Positions 1 to 13,602 of a DNA stretch of 64,000 bases are shown here, piece after piece. Under the pieces are notes generated by a model. It was not told the DNA's origin, ran no database searches, and saw nothing but the letters and a program-made list of their open reading frames with translations. How positions within the stretch are numbered: position 1 is the stretch's first letter; every line of letters begins with the position of its first letter. The position numbers were made by a program, and so were the translations under genes. Origin of the DNA: Styela clava (Eukaryota; Chordata; Ascidiacea; Stolidobranchia; Styelidae); assembly GCF_964204865.1 (NCBI RefSeq), contig NC_135262.1, forward strand, positions 13,764,001-13,828,000, written 5' to 3'.

Positions 1-3000
1 GTTTTGTTTTTCACATTGTAGTAGGTACGAAAATACAAATTAAAAATTAATTATAATCAGGCAGTTTAAAACTTTTCATGGTGATTGCCGTGGCATTCAT
101 TTTTCGTTATTTTACGCAACCATGAGATAAGTTGAACAAAATCAAAATAATACAGCGAGGCATTTTAGATGCTGGTATCTAAACATTTTGCGCAACAGAA
201 AATCATCCTAGTGAAAAGTCTATACTATTATCTATCATTATCAAAATTATTTGCAGAAAAGAGAGAAAAAGTATGAATTATATTTCCCAATAATTCCGAC
301 TTGCGACAATTTATTGGGTATCGTAACACTTGTGGCATTACATACCGTAAGTTTAAATTTTTCGACGTCATCGAAATGAATGTGTAAATTAGAAGCCTTG
401 CAGGGGAATAGCGGCTATGTCAATCACTCGATCGTGCAACAATATGAGGCGCACGTTCACACCGAAGATAACAAACAATCAAAGTTCATCGTCAGTACAA
501 TACAAAGCGCAGAAAACTGTTCGAAGATTTCACTTAGGAGGCAAAACTCACTGACAGCTGAATGCGGCTATTATTCAGAAAGGTACTTGAATCGTTTTGG
601 ACAACCCTGTTTACCAGTATTATTAACATTCTTGATATAATAAACAAAATGTGAAAAAAATATAACACTTTAAAGGGTCTCACCCAACCAGTTGACCAAC
701 CTATTCTTACATGGATAAAAAATACCATACAAAATCCCCCACATTAAAAAACAAAGATTTGACAGTTACATTGAAATTTCGTTTCTGCCAAACAGCAGAT
801 TTCCTGAGTTCCTCATGGAGTTGTCTGTATATTTCAAGCACAATTAGAATGATTTTCCTACAGGTGCAGACGATAAAACACCCAATATAGAACTCCATCA
901 ATGACTTTCATTATCTTTCAGCAGCTGCACAAAATTCAAACTTTCCTGGAACAGAACAGTAGATCTACAGATAAAGTAGGTTGATCCAAGGTTTTCTTCA
1001 TAGTTAGAACTTTTGAAATATGACATCCTTCATCCGCCTTTCGCATTCATATAATCTGATGCCATAATAAAACAATCAGACCAGTTTGCCCCATCTAAAA
1101 AAATATAAATCAAGTCATTACAAATTTGAACTGAATTATACGATTTACTGATCAAACTCTCTTCAAAAATACGATTCGGATCACAGAGACAAACAACAGA
1201 CAAAAACAAATTGTCATTAGGTTGAAAGCAAGAGCGCAAAAATGATAAACCTCATGAAAAAAAGTAAAATTTCAATTAAGTAGTTGAGTGAGTAGAGTAG
1301 TTGAAAAAACATCTATAAAATTTAAGTTTAGAGCAGTGGTTTTTCACCTTTTTGGTGGAGCGGGTCTATAGAAACATTGCTGATTGAAGCTTTTTTCCAC
1401 TAGTGCTCTGATATGAAGCGAACTACAGCTCACTTGTCAGATATAGCAATGGTTCCTGGACCTTTTTTCACACAACCCAAATTTTTATACCATCTAAGAC
1501 TACAAGTACTCCTGTATATTGACTGCAAGTGGATGTGGACGGTACACATTAGTCCAAAAATATATGACCGAGTACGGCAATGCATACGCGTATCCACAAA
1601 ATATTTTATGGTGTTTTTCGTTGAAATACGTTTTACAGACTTTGGGCTTTTATTTTATGCAAATTACTTAATTATTATATTACTTAATTTTATTTCAGAA
1701 TATATTGGATATTTTATATTCGAAAATAATAATTTAGAATGTATTGGAAATAGTAGATTATTCAGGTATATGAATTGATTTCAAAGAGTCTGAAGATACT
1801 ATACTAACCTTTACTATGAATATGATGACTAGAAAATATGGCATCAACATTGAATCTTGTACATTTCCGACAACATATTTTGTAAAAATAGTCGAAACGT
1901 GAGCACAGTATACATGAGTAATGTGATGTTATGTGAACTCAGAAGTTTAAGGCTGATGACTATCAGTAACTGGCACCAGAGTCTGCAATATGTATCGAAT
2001 ATAAATTGTTTTGGTAAGGCATTAATGAAATAAGGCAATAAGGCGTCAATTTACAGACAGTTCGCCATGCTATTATGGTCAAAACCATATTATTGTGTTT
2101 GTTATCACCTTAATATCACCACCAACATAATTTACCACAGTCATACTTTCAATCATGTTTAGGATACTTGATTGAAGTTGGCCAGTGCTGATAATAATGC
2201 TCATTTCTGTATAGATTCGGTATAATTGAGATATGTAAATAGAACTAGACAAAATGAAATATTTAAAATACATGATTTGTTGCTGATAATAAAGACTTGC
2301 CAATTGTGGTAGCGTTGAAAAAATGCGGCATAGTGATATATCGGACTGATATTCATTCTTCGACTGAAGGAAACTATCAGTAGCGAATGCTGCATTTCTG
2401 CACGAAAACTGTAGATTGTAATCCAATGAGATTGGAACGTATTTTCTTTTATCACTCAAGCCCCTTATGAGATAAAACTTCATTTACATTCTTATTGAAA
2501 GTCAAACACTCCATTTTAGGAGAAAATCAACTTCGGCGTATGCAAGTCTCCTTTAATTAGTAGTGCTTAAAATAATCAACTAAGTGCATTATACACGTGT
2601 CAGAAATTTTAAATTCCAACTCCCAACTCTAGAGAATTCAAAACCGGACTCTGTTTAAAAATTTTGAGAATACGAGTCAACTACACAGCCCTATTGAATA
2701 CTAGAGTCCAGAAATTTTGGGTCCAAGACAAATATTATCTGCAGTGTAAAAAATTTGGAGACTAAACTATATCATCAATATTAAATTCACACCAATTCAA
2801 ACATAATTCTATGTTTAAGTGGCTTTTCATACAGAATCTTTTTTGAAGCAAGAGATGCAATGTATCCTAAACAACTTTCCAGCTTCATAAATGTTTGGAT
2901 AGAAGAATAGTTTGGTCACAGAAGTATCAGATAGACAGATATCAAACAGAGAGTAATACATAAATAATCAAACAAAGAAAAGTTATTTTAGTTACCTGTA

Positions 3001-3340
3001 ATTCAATAAATGCTGTACTGTAATGTATTGCAAACAGAAATATTGCAATTACTGGATAGACAATCATGTCTGACTGAAGACGTTCTCACTAAAATTACGA
3101 AAAAATGAAGTTTTAAATAGGTTTTAAAAATCCAAAACGGAATCTTATATTGTACGAAAGTGATTCCCGTTTATAATAACATTTGTCACGATAAATCAAT
3201 GTTTCCTAAAGCATTATTATTCATCCGTACACATTAAGAACTACAGGCAGTAATAAAATAATAACAATATCAACATTAAGATTAAGGTTAATAAGAGTTG
3301 CATATCTGACGATATTGGACATTTAACTGGTGTATAATTG
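1..3340. other. No supported gene
   Basis: AT-rich sequence with short open frames that carry no recognisable motif, splice pattern or codon signal. Only the hAT remnant at 1336 stands out. Confidence 0.5.
1336..1600. mobile_element. hAT-type remnant related to the 58887 element
   Basis: A CAGTGGTTTTTCACC left end is followed by GACTGCAAGTGGATGTGGACGG, which matches the interior of the 58887 element. The piece 1393-1455 also recurs at 6041-6105. The right end is not clear. The open frame at 1413-1778 lies inside this repeat and is not called as a gene. Confidence 0.45.
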
Positions 3341-3480
3341 TCAGTGGTTCCCAACCTGGGTGTCGCATTTTTTGAGGGGGTCGCGGGATAACATAATTTA
3401 ATGTGCAACTTTTTTCTATAAAATCTCGATGAAAAAAATAAATTTGTATATAACCGGAAAAATTATAAACGAGAAACAAT
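3341..3480. mobile_element. Left end of a hAT-type element
   Basis: CAGTGGTTCCCAACCTGGG followed by TCGC..GGGGGTCGCGGG is a typical hAT MITE left end. No matching right end is seen before the 3742 element, so the extent is a guess. Confidence 0.4.
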
Positions 3481-3741
3481 GGAAACCAATATTTGAGGCT
3501 TTGGGTTGACTAATTCCAAACTAAGGTCTCCCACTTCAGAACACTCTTACCAATGTGATATATTATCTGTTGACACTACAGCATGCATTTTAATTTTGAC
3601 TATGAGTTTGTGGTTCAGTACCCTTTCATTGACTTCCCCATTTACCTATTTTGGAACCCGCCCTCTCTCTCTACGAATTCTATATTATTTATTGAATCTA
3701 TAATGAGCCGCTTTCCAGTCCCATTTTTGTACAGTTTAGGT

Positions 3742-4597
3742 CAGTGGTTCTCAAACTTTTTTAGTCCCAGAGCCGCATTTCAAACCTCAAAGTTGTGAAG
3801 AGCCGCACATAAACAACGCAAGGTAAAATAGCAACAAACCTTAAGCGCTTATTTAAAATACCAAGTCATCGTAACAACTATGGCTGGGCAAAATATACGA
3901 ATAATGAAATATTCGAATGCCATTTTACTATTCGAATATCTGGTACCACGTGACCTGAGTATTGACCTCCGACGTTCTGGATCACTGTTATGTATAAAAA
4001 AAAATTATTATTCCACTATTCCTTATTCGTTAAAAATATTCAAATCATTCGATTCGAAAAAAGATTCGATTTTGCCCACCCTAGAGTAACAGCCATTTAA
4101 TTTGGCTTTGATTTCTAATAAGTTTGTCAAAGCGGGTCGTAATCATGGAGGATGCAAGGTGCAGTAGCTGCTTGAGATGATCGCCAGATATGTCCGGACT
4201 ATTTTCGATTACTGGAACAAAATTAAAATAATTATTGAGTTATTTGAGTTATATATAATATTCGGAAATGCGACAAAAACTGGAAATCCACGAAACCAAG
4301 CCAATGATTACAGCGATGTCTAAAATCTTTCCAAGTGAAAAGTGTCTGAGTGGCCACGAAAACGCTTACTGTCGCGTCACTATTGCATCTTGTAGATTAG
4401 TCAACGCTAAGCAAATGAACGCGGGGGAATCCATTCAACTAACTAATAGACTCCCGCATTTAAATTTCAAGTCAATGATTAGTTTTCAATGAAATTTTTT
4501 TTTTGAAAGTAAATAATTTTCAAAGCATTAACAAGAGCCGCAGGAAAGGTTGTTGAGAGCCCGATGCGGCTCTCAAACCCTAGTTTGAGAATCACTG
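3742..4597. mobile_element. Non-autonomous hAT element with perfect 8-bp duplication
   Basis: The left end CAGTGGTTCTCAAACTTTTT and the inverted right end CAGTGATTCTCAAACTAG are hAT-type. The flanks carry the same 8 bp, GTTTAGGT, at 3734-3741 and 4598-4605. No transposase frame is present. Another MITE (3879-4085) is nested inside. Confidence 0.9.
3879..4085. mobile_element. MITE nested inside the 3742 hAT element
   Basis: The ends are inverted: GGCTGGGCAAAATATACGAAT at left, and TAGGGTGGGCAAAATCGAAT when the right end is reversed. Flanks GTAACAAC and GTAACAGC differ at one base of eight. The interior is AT-rich with repeated ATTCGAAT. Confidence 0.75.
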
Positions 4598-5499
4598 GTT
4601 TAGGTGATTTATCATAATAAACTGAATATTTGTGCTACACAATTCGAAGTGCTTACTATATATATAAAAAAGCTAATTTCCTCCCTTGGGCAGAATTCTT
4701 CCCCGATTGGGAAGCATTGCGATAGGTGTCTCATTTTACCACTTGTGCGTTGGAGTATTATTCGACAAGAAACTTAGCAGCCGCGGCAAAAAAATTTTGT
4801 AGACATGGCAGCGTCAAAAATTGAGTATGTTCCTCATTTTTTTTTTCAATTTCAAGTGTTGCGTGGAAATTGCGCAACTGTAAAGGCCCTCTCGTTCATC
4901 TTCTACTATCAAGTCAGGCAAACTTTCTATGAAATGAGTAACAAGAAAGTACAGAGTTATGCATTTTCATGAGCGTATTTTTAGCTACCACTCTGGTCAA
5001 TTTTGACTCCCGTTATTTTCAGTTTTCAGTAAATCAATTTGATAAATTAGGTACCGGTAGGTCTTGTAAATTGCCCTAATATCCGGAAATACTGTACTCA
5101 TCAAATAGTACTGATAGTGCAATTTCTATTTTGGGGATAACAGGGTAATTCAATAAATGATAGTATTTGAATTGATTTGAGGATAACTATTTTGCAGAAA
5201 ACAATAAAGCTTAACATCCTCTCTTTTGTATGGCATACTAATTTAAAATCAGCATATATTGTGAAAGGGTGCGGTAAGCTAAAAAACATGAGTTTTTTCC
5301 TGAAAAATTTGGTGCCGCACGAACAAAAAGTTTGGAAACCGCTGATATAAACAGTAAATAGGCAATTATAAAACTGGCAAAACAAAATGGTCTTCGAGGT
5401 GTAGTAGCAAACCTAATGTATATTTGATAATTTATAAGCAAGATACATATATTAATTTAGACTCTCGGATTTGAAATTAAACTTGCGGACGCTTGCGGA

Positions 5500-5625
5500 C
5501 TGTATTGGCAAAATCTTTGAGTGCCACGGAGCTAATGTGGAGAACCATTGCTCTATTAATTATGCCGGCACCATAGGTTGTAGACCTCTGGTTCGAACCC
5601 ATCCGCGTTTGAATTAAATTAGAAC
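5500..5625 (+). repeat. tRNA-like (SINE-like) repeat
   Basis: A B-box-like GGTTCGAACCC is preceded by CACCATAGGTTGTAGACCTCT, related to the 23822 repeat. No intact tRNA is seen. Confidence 0.4.
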
Positions 5626-5820
5626 TTACTTTGGCTCTCAATTACAAATTTGTTGAATTGTCTATCAAATAATGACTGTGGATTCAATGCTTTTTCAGTT
5701 TCTTTCAGAAATTACAAATTCATGTCTTCACCAAAAGTTTGAAATTTTGACTCTTTACTCCAATATCAGTAAAATCATGTCACTCTCTAGAATCCGTCAT
5801 CAAATACTAAATATAAATTA

Positions 5821-5910
<90 letters not shown>

Positions 5911-6149
5911 TCATGGTCTTCTGTCTATCTGGGCTGCTAATCTTCTGTTAGAATGGCCCACTCTCTTTGTACTAAAAAATAGATCAACTGTGAGCATAAA
6001 ATGTAGAAGGGTAATGAGATCTTGAGTAATAGTGAAGATTTTTTCAGCTAGTGCTCTGAAATGAAGCGATAACTACTGCCCACTTGTCATATATGACCGA
6101 TACCAGCACCTAGGTATTGCATTATCGTGTCTTGCATTAATAAGACTCT

Positions 6150-6300
6150 AAAACATTGGTTCTCAAACCTTTAAAATCGCACCTCATTTATAAAATTCGT
6201 CAAGTCTTGTGTCAAACTCAAAAATAACAAGATAACACATTGAAAATATGTGGATAGAACGTAAATATCGAAATCTAACAAATATATTCATTTTTAATTA
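6150..6300. mobile_element. Left half of a hAT-type element, related to 20237
   Basis: CATTGGTTCTCAAACCTTTAA starts a stretch sharing AATATGTGGAT and AAATCTAACAAATAT with the 20237 element. The match breaks near 6300, where an unrelated repeat with CATATAAGCCGA begins. Confidence 0.5.
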
Positions 6301-8843
6301 CCGTATATAATTGCATATAAGCCGAGTTACTTTTCCTAAACTAATACCGCAAACCTAAACTGAACGATATTATCATCAATGGCTAGGCTAACAAATAACA
6401 TCGGCCATAGATACTAAATAATATTTAAGAGCTATTTCATAGGCTGAAAATGCAAATATTTCCCGGTATGCTCGGTCACTATTGATGAAAACAATGAATT
6501 ACGACACAATTTGCTTCTAAATTTATTGTCGTGGTCACCCATGATATCTTGTCTATTTTAAAAATACAAAAATAATTGTAAAATATTTTCAATCAAAAAC
6601 ATCCTCGATGTGTTGTAAGTACTTCAAGTCGGCGCTCATTTAAATCCTCTCGTGTCGACAGTAATTTAGTCGTGCCGTAAGGGGCTGTCTTCGAATACGA
6701 ATACGATTAAACATAAAAATCGAAAAATGTTCTCAATCAAAATGTGTGTGCAATATGCCCTATTAATATAAACACTGAAAACGATACTAGAAGATAGCGA
6801 ATAGCAATATTTGAATATTAAATTTGAATTGAACATCATCGACTGTAATAGTTGCTTAGAGCATGTTACGATTTGGAGAGTCGGCTTATACACAAATTTT
6901 TATAAATTTACTATTTTAATAAAAACGTTTTTAGAAGGTCGGCTTATACGATTGATTGAATATACTTAATAACATTGGTTAGCTTAATAATATGTCCATC
7001 ATAGTTAGGGATGGGCAATTCAGAATACCGAATCCGGAGGATTAGAATTTAGCAGGATCTGACAATAGGTTGCGGTTTCTGCCTCTTCATCACCACGCAT
7101 CAATTTTTTTAATTCAGGTTTTTAATTTAATATTCAAATATGAGCGTTTTCTCCCACGTGGAAATCTCACTGGTTTAATATTACTCGCATACCTTTGCGA
7201 AAAAAAAAAACTGTGAAATCAGCAAACATGGTAATCTCAAGTGGCATATTCAGAACAGCAGCGACTTAGTGGGGATATTCTGATAACGTGATTGCAGCAA
7301 TCTTTATTAATATTTTATAGAAATGCCTTGCTTTATTTTACATTATATTATGTTTTGCGACCTGTGAGTTTTCCCAAAAAATGATGTAAACCAAAAGCCA
7401 GGCGGTAAATGTTACAATATTATTTGCGATTAGTTTAGATCAAATATTAAATATTATTATTACTTTTAGGACACCAATTTCCAAGATACAAATTCCAAAG
7501 TTGTATAGCAAAACATGGCAATCTGTCAAATTTATTCTTCACTAAATAAATATAATTTATACCTTTTCTTGCTTCGTGGCAAATAATTTTGATAATGATA
7601 GTTAAAAGTATCGAATTTTACTAGGATGATTTTCTGTTGCGCAAAATATTCAAATCCGCGAACAATACCAGCATTCAAAATGCCTTACCATATTAATTTA
7701 ATTTTGTTTAACGTAACCCATGGCTGAGTTGACATAGAAAAAAATAAAATCATTTGGCCCACTAGCATACTTTATTAAAATACCACGGATATAAAATGCA
7801 TATAAAATGTGTGGGCAATCTGCGGACATAAAATGTCTGGTAAATAGCCAGGTTGTGGATAACAATTATTCCATTGATTTTAAAAACAATTTCAAAATGA
7901 AAATATTGCAACGAATATGGTTCTCTTTCTGTTTCACAGTTAATAAATTAAAAATTACGCCAAATTTGGCATTTGAAACTTTTGACATAAATCCTGTTTT
8001 CATCTAGTGAACTAAATTTGATAAAATTTGTAGGCTATTTGTGATTGCACAACACAATAGTTTTAAAATGATGTAATCTCTTCGCTTAAATATAAGCAGA
8101 AGAAGGTAATTTCTGCCTATTATTAAAACCAATAACCTAACTGACAAAAAGTCTCGCGAGGATGTTTTAGAAGATTCAGCTTGTGTAAAAGTTCCGCTCA
8201 AATTCAATTCTCACAAGAAATTGGGCAATTTATGTCTTCATGTCCTTGAGTAAGATTAGACTAGGGCCTATAATTAGACCAACCATACATCCCGGTTTAA
8301 ACGTCTGTCCCGGTGTCCCGTCCCGGTTAGCAAAATGTCCCGGAATTTTACTTTAGTGAAATTTTCAAAATTAACTCCGACCTTATGCAAAATTATGAAT
8401 AATTCCGTGCCAAAAGGCATAACTTTAACCCGAGGCTTATATCTTAATTTTTTAGCTTATTAGGTTGAGTAAAATATCGCGCATAGCTTGAGAAATCCTT
8501 TGGCTAGGGAATAATGAGTGACGTTCATTTCGTCATTATTCTATTGACTCCAATGAAACTACAGCAATTGCTGCATTAGAAGCCTTATTATGCTTGGAGT
8601 TGGAGAAGGCATAATAACTTTCATTTGGTTTTGTTTGAGTCATATTATGCTGAAAGTAATCTAGAACTTGAGATTCTGTAGAGTAATGCAATATTAAAGA
8701 TTATAGATATAAATATGGAATAAAAATTTGCAAAGCTCAGGCCGCCGGCCTTTCATCCAGTTATTTCATTAATAGTTTTGAGTTTGTCCCGGATTATGCC
8801 CAAGAAATTATGGTAAGTCTAGGCCTACCTATAGTGCTAGTAT

Positions 8844-9316
8844 CGGTACATCGGGTCTGGTATAGTGTAGTATCACATGTACATCTAGTTGACCTGGCTC
8901 AACAATTTTTGCATATGTCAATCCTAACCCCCACCTGACTACGTCACCGAAAAATTACGTCATTTCGACGTCACAGTGGCGTAATAAGGCCCACCGAAGT
9001 ATGCGGATGGTCGTCCAAAACGCGCAGACGATCACCCGAAATCGAGCAAGCAATTTCTCCCGTTTTCTTGTCACAACGATCACGATAGGAGAGAGATCGC
9101 CCGCTTTAACAAGTTCGTTATCGGCGGCGCAGATGACATTTCGGGCGATCGTAATTATACTTTGGCAATCCCTATGACGTGATGGTGACGTCGTAGTGAC
9201 GTAATTTTTGGATGGCATAGTCAGGTGGGGGTTGGGAATAGCATATGCAAAATTCGTTATGCTACGCCCACCGGAAGTACTTGTGGTACTAAACTATACT
9301 AGACCCGGTACCGTAC
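8844..9316. mobile_element. Foldback element with ~130-bp inverted arms and a GC-richer centre
   Basis: The left arm (8844-8974) and right arm (9184-9316) are inverted copies. For example, AACCCCCACCTGACTACGTCA at left faces CATAGTCAGGTGGGGGTTGG at right, and GGGTCTGGTATAG faces CTATACTAGACCC. The centre is unusually GC-rich for this window. The open frame across it (8955-9218) reads through the arms and is not called as a gene. Confidence 0.7.
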
Positions 9317-9631
9317 ATCTTGGAGGTATTTGTAGACCATTAGCTTGTCTTCGCTGGTATCAGCTTGATATTAGGCCATTCGTTTGACTAACCTGGCTCA
9401 GGGAATCCATATTTCCAGTCTCGACGTCGCCTACAATTATTTTCCCATTTGTTTCTTCTGCCGGCATACCGTATGTTGATAGCTTCAATAGTTGCACTGT
9501 TTTGCCATTCCCGAGCCGAGCGACCCTTCATTTATTAGCAGAAGGCAACAGCCTAGCCGAGGGCGAGGATCACGCAGAACCGCTGTAAGATCGCAGGCGA
9601 CGTTGATCGAAAATGGCGCCAATTTACATCG

Positions 9632-9972
9632 TTGCGCAATCTAGGTATAGAGGACTTGCACGGGTCACGTGACTTTGTTTACTGGACGGCAAAAAAACAA
9701 AAACGTCCATTTGGCTCCTGTCAGTTGCAAGTCGGATTATACGTTTCAGTTTTGTTTGGCTGTTGAAAATGGTTATTTCGTATTGTTCCGTTGGCTGTAC
9801 GTATAGTATAGACAACGAAATGGATCTTCAGTTATATTCCACTGTTTTGAAAAAATCCGGAACGTCGCGCAATGTAGATATCATCTATTGGCAGGACTGC
9901 TTGGTGTCAAGTCCAGAAGTCATCTCGATTGTGTTTCACTGTTTGCGGACAGCACTTCGGTAATGGTGAGTG
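9632..9972 (+). pseudogene. Decayed THAP-domain exon of an ISL2EU-like transposon
   Basis: The segment is similar to 48645-48965. MVISYCSVGCTYS is the start of a THAP zinc finger (C..C pair). A second frame continues with KNPERRAM, ISSIGRTAWC, SSRLC and QHF, the rest of a THAP domain. Frameshifts and stops break it. It ends at a GTGAGT that could be its old donor, immediately before the 2-kb element at 9978. No DDE part is seen here. Confidence 0.7.
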
Positions 9973-9977
9973 ATAAT

Positions 9978-12050
9978 TAGGGTTGGATTATCCGGATTGC
10001 GGTTAACCGGATAACCGATTAACCAAGATGTATTTTGCTATCTGATAACCGGATATTATTGTAACGGTTAACCGGATAATAGAGCAGTATAAATAATGCA
10101 TATGCGCATTAGTGATTTTTATATTTTTTGTTGAGTGGCCAATGACATCTCTCAGAGCATATAATATTCACTTATATCCACACCACTCTGCATATTTTAG
10201 TCATCCGTGTAATGCTGGAGTGAACTTGACTATAGTATTACATCACAAAACACGCAGAAAAATGTGATTATTGCGTATTTGCGGTATAGAAGAGCCCGAC
10301 TTACCTTAAAATAAAAGCATTTCTACTCTAGATATGAAAATAAATGGTAAGCTGCACGAACAAATCCAATTTCCTATTTTTGCTATCTTGAAAATTCATC
10401 AAATTTGAGCTATTATTGCAATTCCAATGAGTATAATTTATTTAGTACAATAAATGCAGATATTAATTAGCTTATAGTTATATATCAACATTTTCGGGAG
10501 AAAAGTCGGGTTCAGTTTCGTCGGTATATAACGCCGATAATTGTTTTATTTCGCCCGGAACTGAAATGGCCGCAGTATGTTATCTATCGTCGTATCTATC
10601 TATCGTTAAGAGAGTAGATCTGAAACACACATTCTTGACTGACAATAAGGAATTGAATGCTAACGAAAATACCACGACTCTTGATTTATGAGCCAGTGAT
10701 AGATAAAACAAGACTCTATTTTAGGCGCTGTTGAATCGCCAAAATTTCGTAATAATCGTATTTACTGAATTTACAACAAGGGTAACTTTTCACGGGATGT
10801 AACTTCTTTTCAAATTAAAACTGGCATAATGCCGATGTTAATTCCCCAAATAATAACGCGATGCGGAAGAAAACGATCGGCGATGATAACACAATTAGCC
10901 TGTAAAATTCGACCGCCTTTATTAGTGACGTTTTCGAAAATTTCAAAATGAGGAGGAAAGGCTGTTATTACATTTATGGTTTTCATGGAACTTTCACAAA
11001 CAAATTTGTTTGCAAAATGGTCTATAATATTTCAGAAAAGTTTAATGTGACAGACTCTGTATCGTGTCATGTTTTTCGTATACTCATTTAGGGTGGTAAG
11101 TAAAGTTGTTCAAAAACTGGCGCAGCATTGTTTTGGCTCTGTTAATTTAGTTTAAAAGGTATTCGAATGGAAATAGATTTAAAGTTGTGGCCTAATTAGT
11201 ACAAACGTGAGAATATTTACAGTGACATGTTAAATAAGTGAAGTTTTCAAATTAGAAGAAATTTCTGACCACTTCGGTTTTTTCATAATCATCAATTTGC
11301 TTTGTTATTAAAATTTTTGTTCAAATGACTTATATTTTCCTATACACTTCACGGAATTTGTTCCCCCTATATTCTATTTTTTGGATACTTCTCTCACCGA
11401 AATAAAATGTTCGAAATGCACGATTTTTTGTGTTCATTATTTCATTTATATGTATGCTCTTGTGGTATATATTAACAAAGTTTATTTGGTCGTGCAAGAA
11501 ATCACCAAATAATATAGAAAACAAAATACTATACATGACAATATTAAATTTCATTGCAATTGATAGGAAGGTGCGGATGATCAGAAATGATCATTGTGAG
11601 TCTGCGACACTAAAATTTAGTACGAGTCAAAATTTGAAGAAAAGAGGCTTTTAGAATAAAGTAGAAATAATATAAATCTTTACATATTATTTGAATAGGG
11701 AAAATAACTTAGCAGTTGGGGGAAAAAAATTAGGACACAATATTTTCAAAAAATGTTTCATTTTATTATTCCGCTGTACATCGGTACGACTACTGAGCTT
11801 AAATTATTATTTGTTGACACATGCAATATTAAAATGCACAATAATTCATATTCAAGAAAAATAATACATATGTGAGTATTTACAACAGAACTGTGTGGTG
11901 GTATTCGTTCAATTCACCGCGTAAATCCTGCGAAATCGGTTCTCTAAAATCAGCAGTAACTATCCGGTTAACCGTATATTTAAAATACGGAATACCCGGA
12001 TATATCCGTTATCCGGATAGTGAAAATTATAGGTATCCGAACTAACCCTA
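9978..12050. mobile_element. 2-kb non-autonomous element with TAGGGTT ends and GGTTAACCGGATAA subterminal repeats
   Basis: The left end TAGGGTTGGATTATCCGG and the reversed right end TAGGGTTAGTTCGGATACC face each other. Near both ends are several copies of GGTTAACCGGATA or its complement, as in hAT subterminal regions. No target-site duplication is evident and no transposase frame is seen in the 2 kb. A short related stretch occurs at 59955-60010. Confidence 0.65.
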
Positions 12051-13490
12051 ATCTGAACTGTATATACATACATATTGGAAATAGAACGAGAAAAAATAAA
12101 TTATTCGCCGCGTGATATCACTTATATTTCTCCATACATATTCCTGGCAAGTTTTCTGAATCAAAGGATTCACTGACTCAGTATGATATTGCTATTTTTA
12201 CTTATCAAACAATTGTTCCTCCGTATCGGAAATACTTTAGAAAATCTGTCTTTTGAAGGCGAAATTGACAGTTGCCAAAAATCCACATAGGAAGGATCCT
12301 GATTTTAATGCTGTTCTGTCATAACTTCGGAATATGTATTGGATTTACGGCATTGTGGACGGCTTATACTTTGGCGACCTTCAGTGGGTCCTGGAAAAAA
12401 TTTCATGTAGATTTTGTTTTCATTCAATAATTGCTCTAAGTTAGCATGACGCTTTTATTCTGCTGTGGTTCATACAAGATAGTTTGGCTGGATTTGTGGC
12501 ACAGATTCAAGTTGCATAGTTTTGTATAAAGATGAAAAACGTCTACAGTAAAAAATCATTTTCCTATCTTCTAGCCTAGTAAGCTTTATATCAAATTGAA
12601 AACTTCAATATTCAATTCGATTATATTATTCAATCGGCGTATTTACCTTCAACACTAATCGTTATATGTACTTTATTACTGACGTCTATTCAATATCTAA
12701 AACACACATGCCCATTCGAACAGCAACGACTGGGGATGGAATATAACACAAGAACGATCGTTTCTGAACACCCATAAATCCAGAACTATCTGAATGCTAG
12801 TCAAATATTTAATACTTTATTATCAACTGCTTAGAAATAAGTAAGATGTGGGAAGACAAATTGGCGACTATACGATAAAAATCATGTCATCAGAAAATAG
12901 AAACATTAAAATTTTACTTGATCACTTGTGTATGATTTTCTAGGATAAATAATGTGTTTGTAAGTTTTGACAACCATTAGCAAATATATATATATAACTG
13001 CAATCGGGCACACATATTATAACGAGATAGAGATCAAGATAGATTCGGATTTTCCAATCGAGTCTAACCATCCCCATTAATCAGTCCGCGAATGCCAGCT
13101 TATAAAATATTATAGTTGTGGAAAATAGTGAGACAAACATAATAGGCTATTCTAAAAAACAAATGGATAACAAAAAACGAGAACATGGCTTACTGAAAAC
13201 AGAGGTACGAACCGCCCAAAATTACTGAAATGGGGAAATATAAATATTTTGTGCTATCGATTGCGCTGCCGACTACTTATCCTTCTTCTGCGCTTTCGCG
13301 TTGTTGAATCCGTATTCATATAATGTAAAGATGCAGTAGCAAGAATAAAGGTGACTGTATCCTTCTGCAGACTAGCACAAAATTATTCCTGCTACGTTTC
13401 TTCTGACTTGTGCTATCGACCCCATTTTTGTAGGACGGAATATTACAAAAAAATATTGTGTTAATGTACACCGTTTAGAAGACTCGTTTA
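12051..13490. other. No supported gene
   Basis: AT-rich DNA downstream of the RhoGAP distal last exon. I see no frame or motif to report beyond the poly(A) signal at 13497. Confidence 0.45.
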
Positions 13491-13496
13491 GAATAA

Positions 13497-13502
13497 TTTA
13501 TT
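13497..13502 (-). promoter_or_regulatory. Candidate poly(A) signal for the distal last exon
   Basis: Canonical AATAAA on the minus strand, about 100 nt downstream of the stop codon at 13603. It supports the distal exon as a usable 3' end. Confidence 0.45.
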
Positions 13503-13602
13503 ATTCTACACAAAATACCGTAAAAACAAAATACGAAAAATTGGGCGTGGACTATGCACATCGTTTTTACTCACAAACCTAACATTCACAAGGAATCTCG
13601 TT

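Noticed and set aside
380..640. 86-codon open frame near the left edge
   Set aside because: No motif, signal or family resemblance and no supporting splice sites; expected by chance in this length.
1413..1778. 121-codon open frame
   Set aside because: It starts inside a hAT-related repeat and has no recognisable protein features.
2079..2483. 134-codon minus-strand open frame
   Set aside because: Overlaps another open frame, with no domain or consistent splice context.
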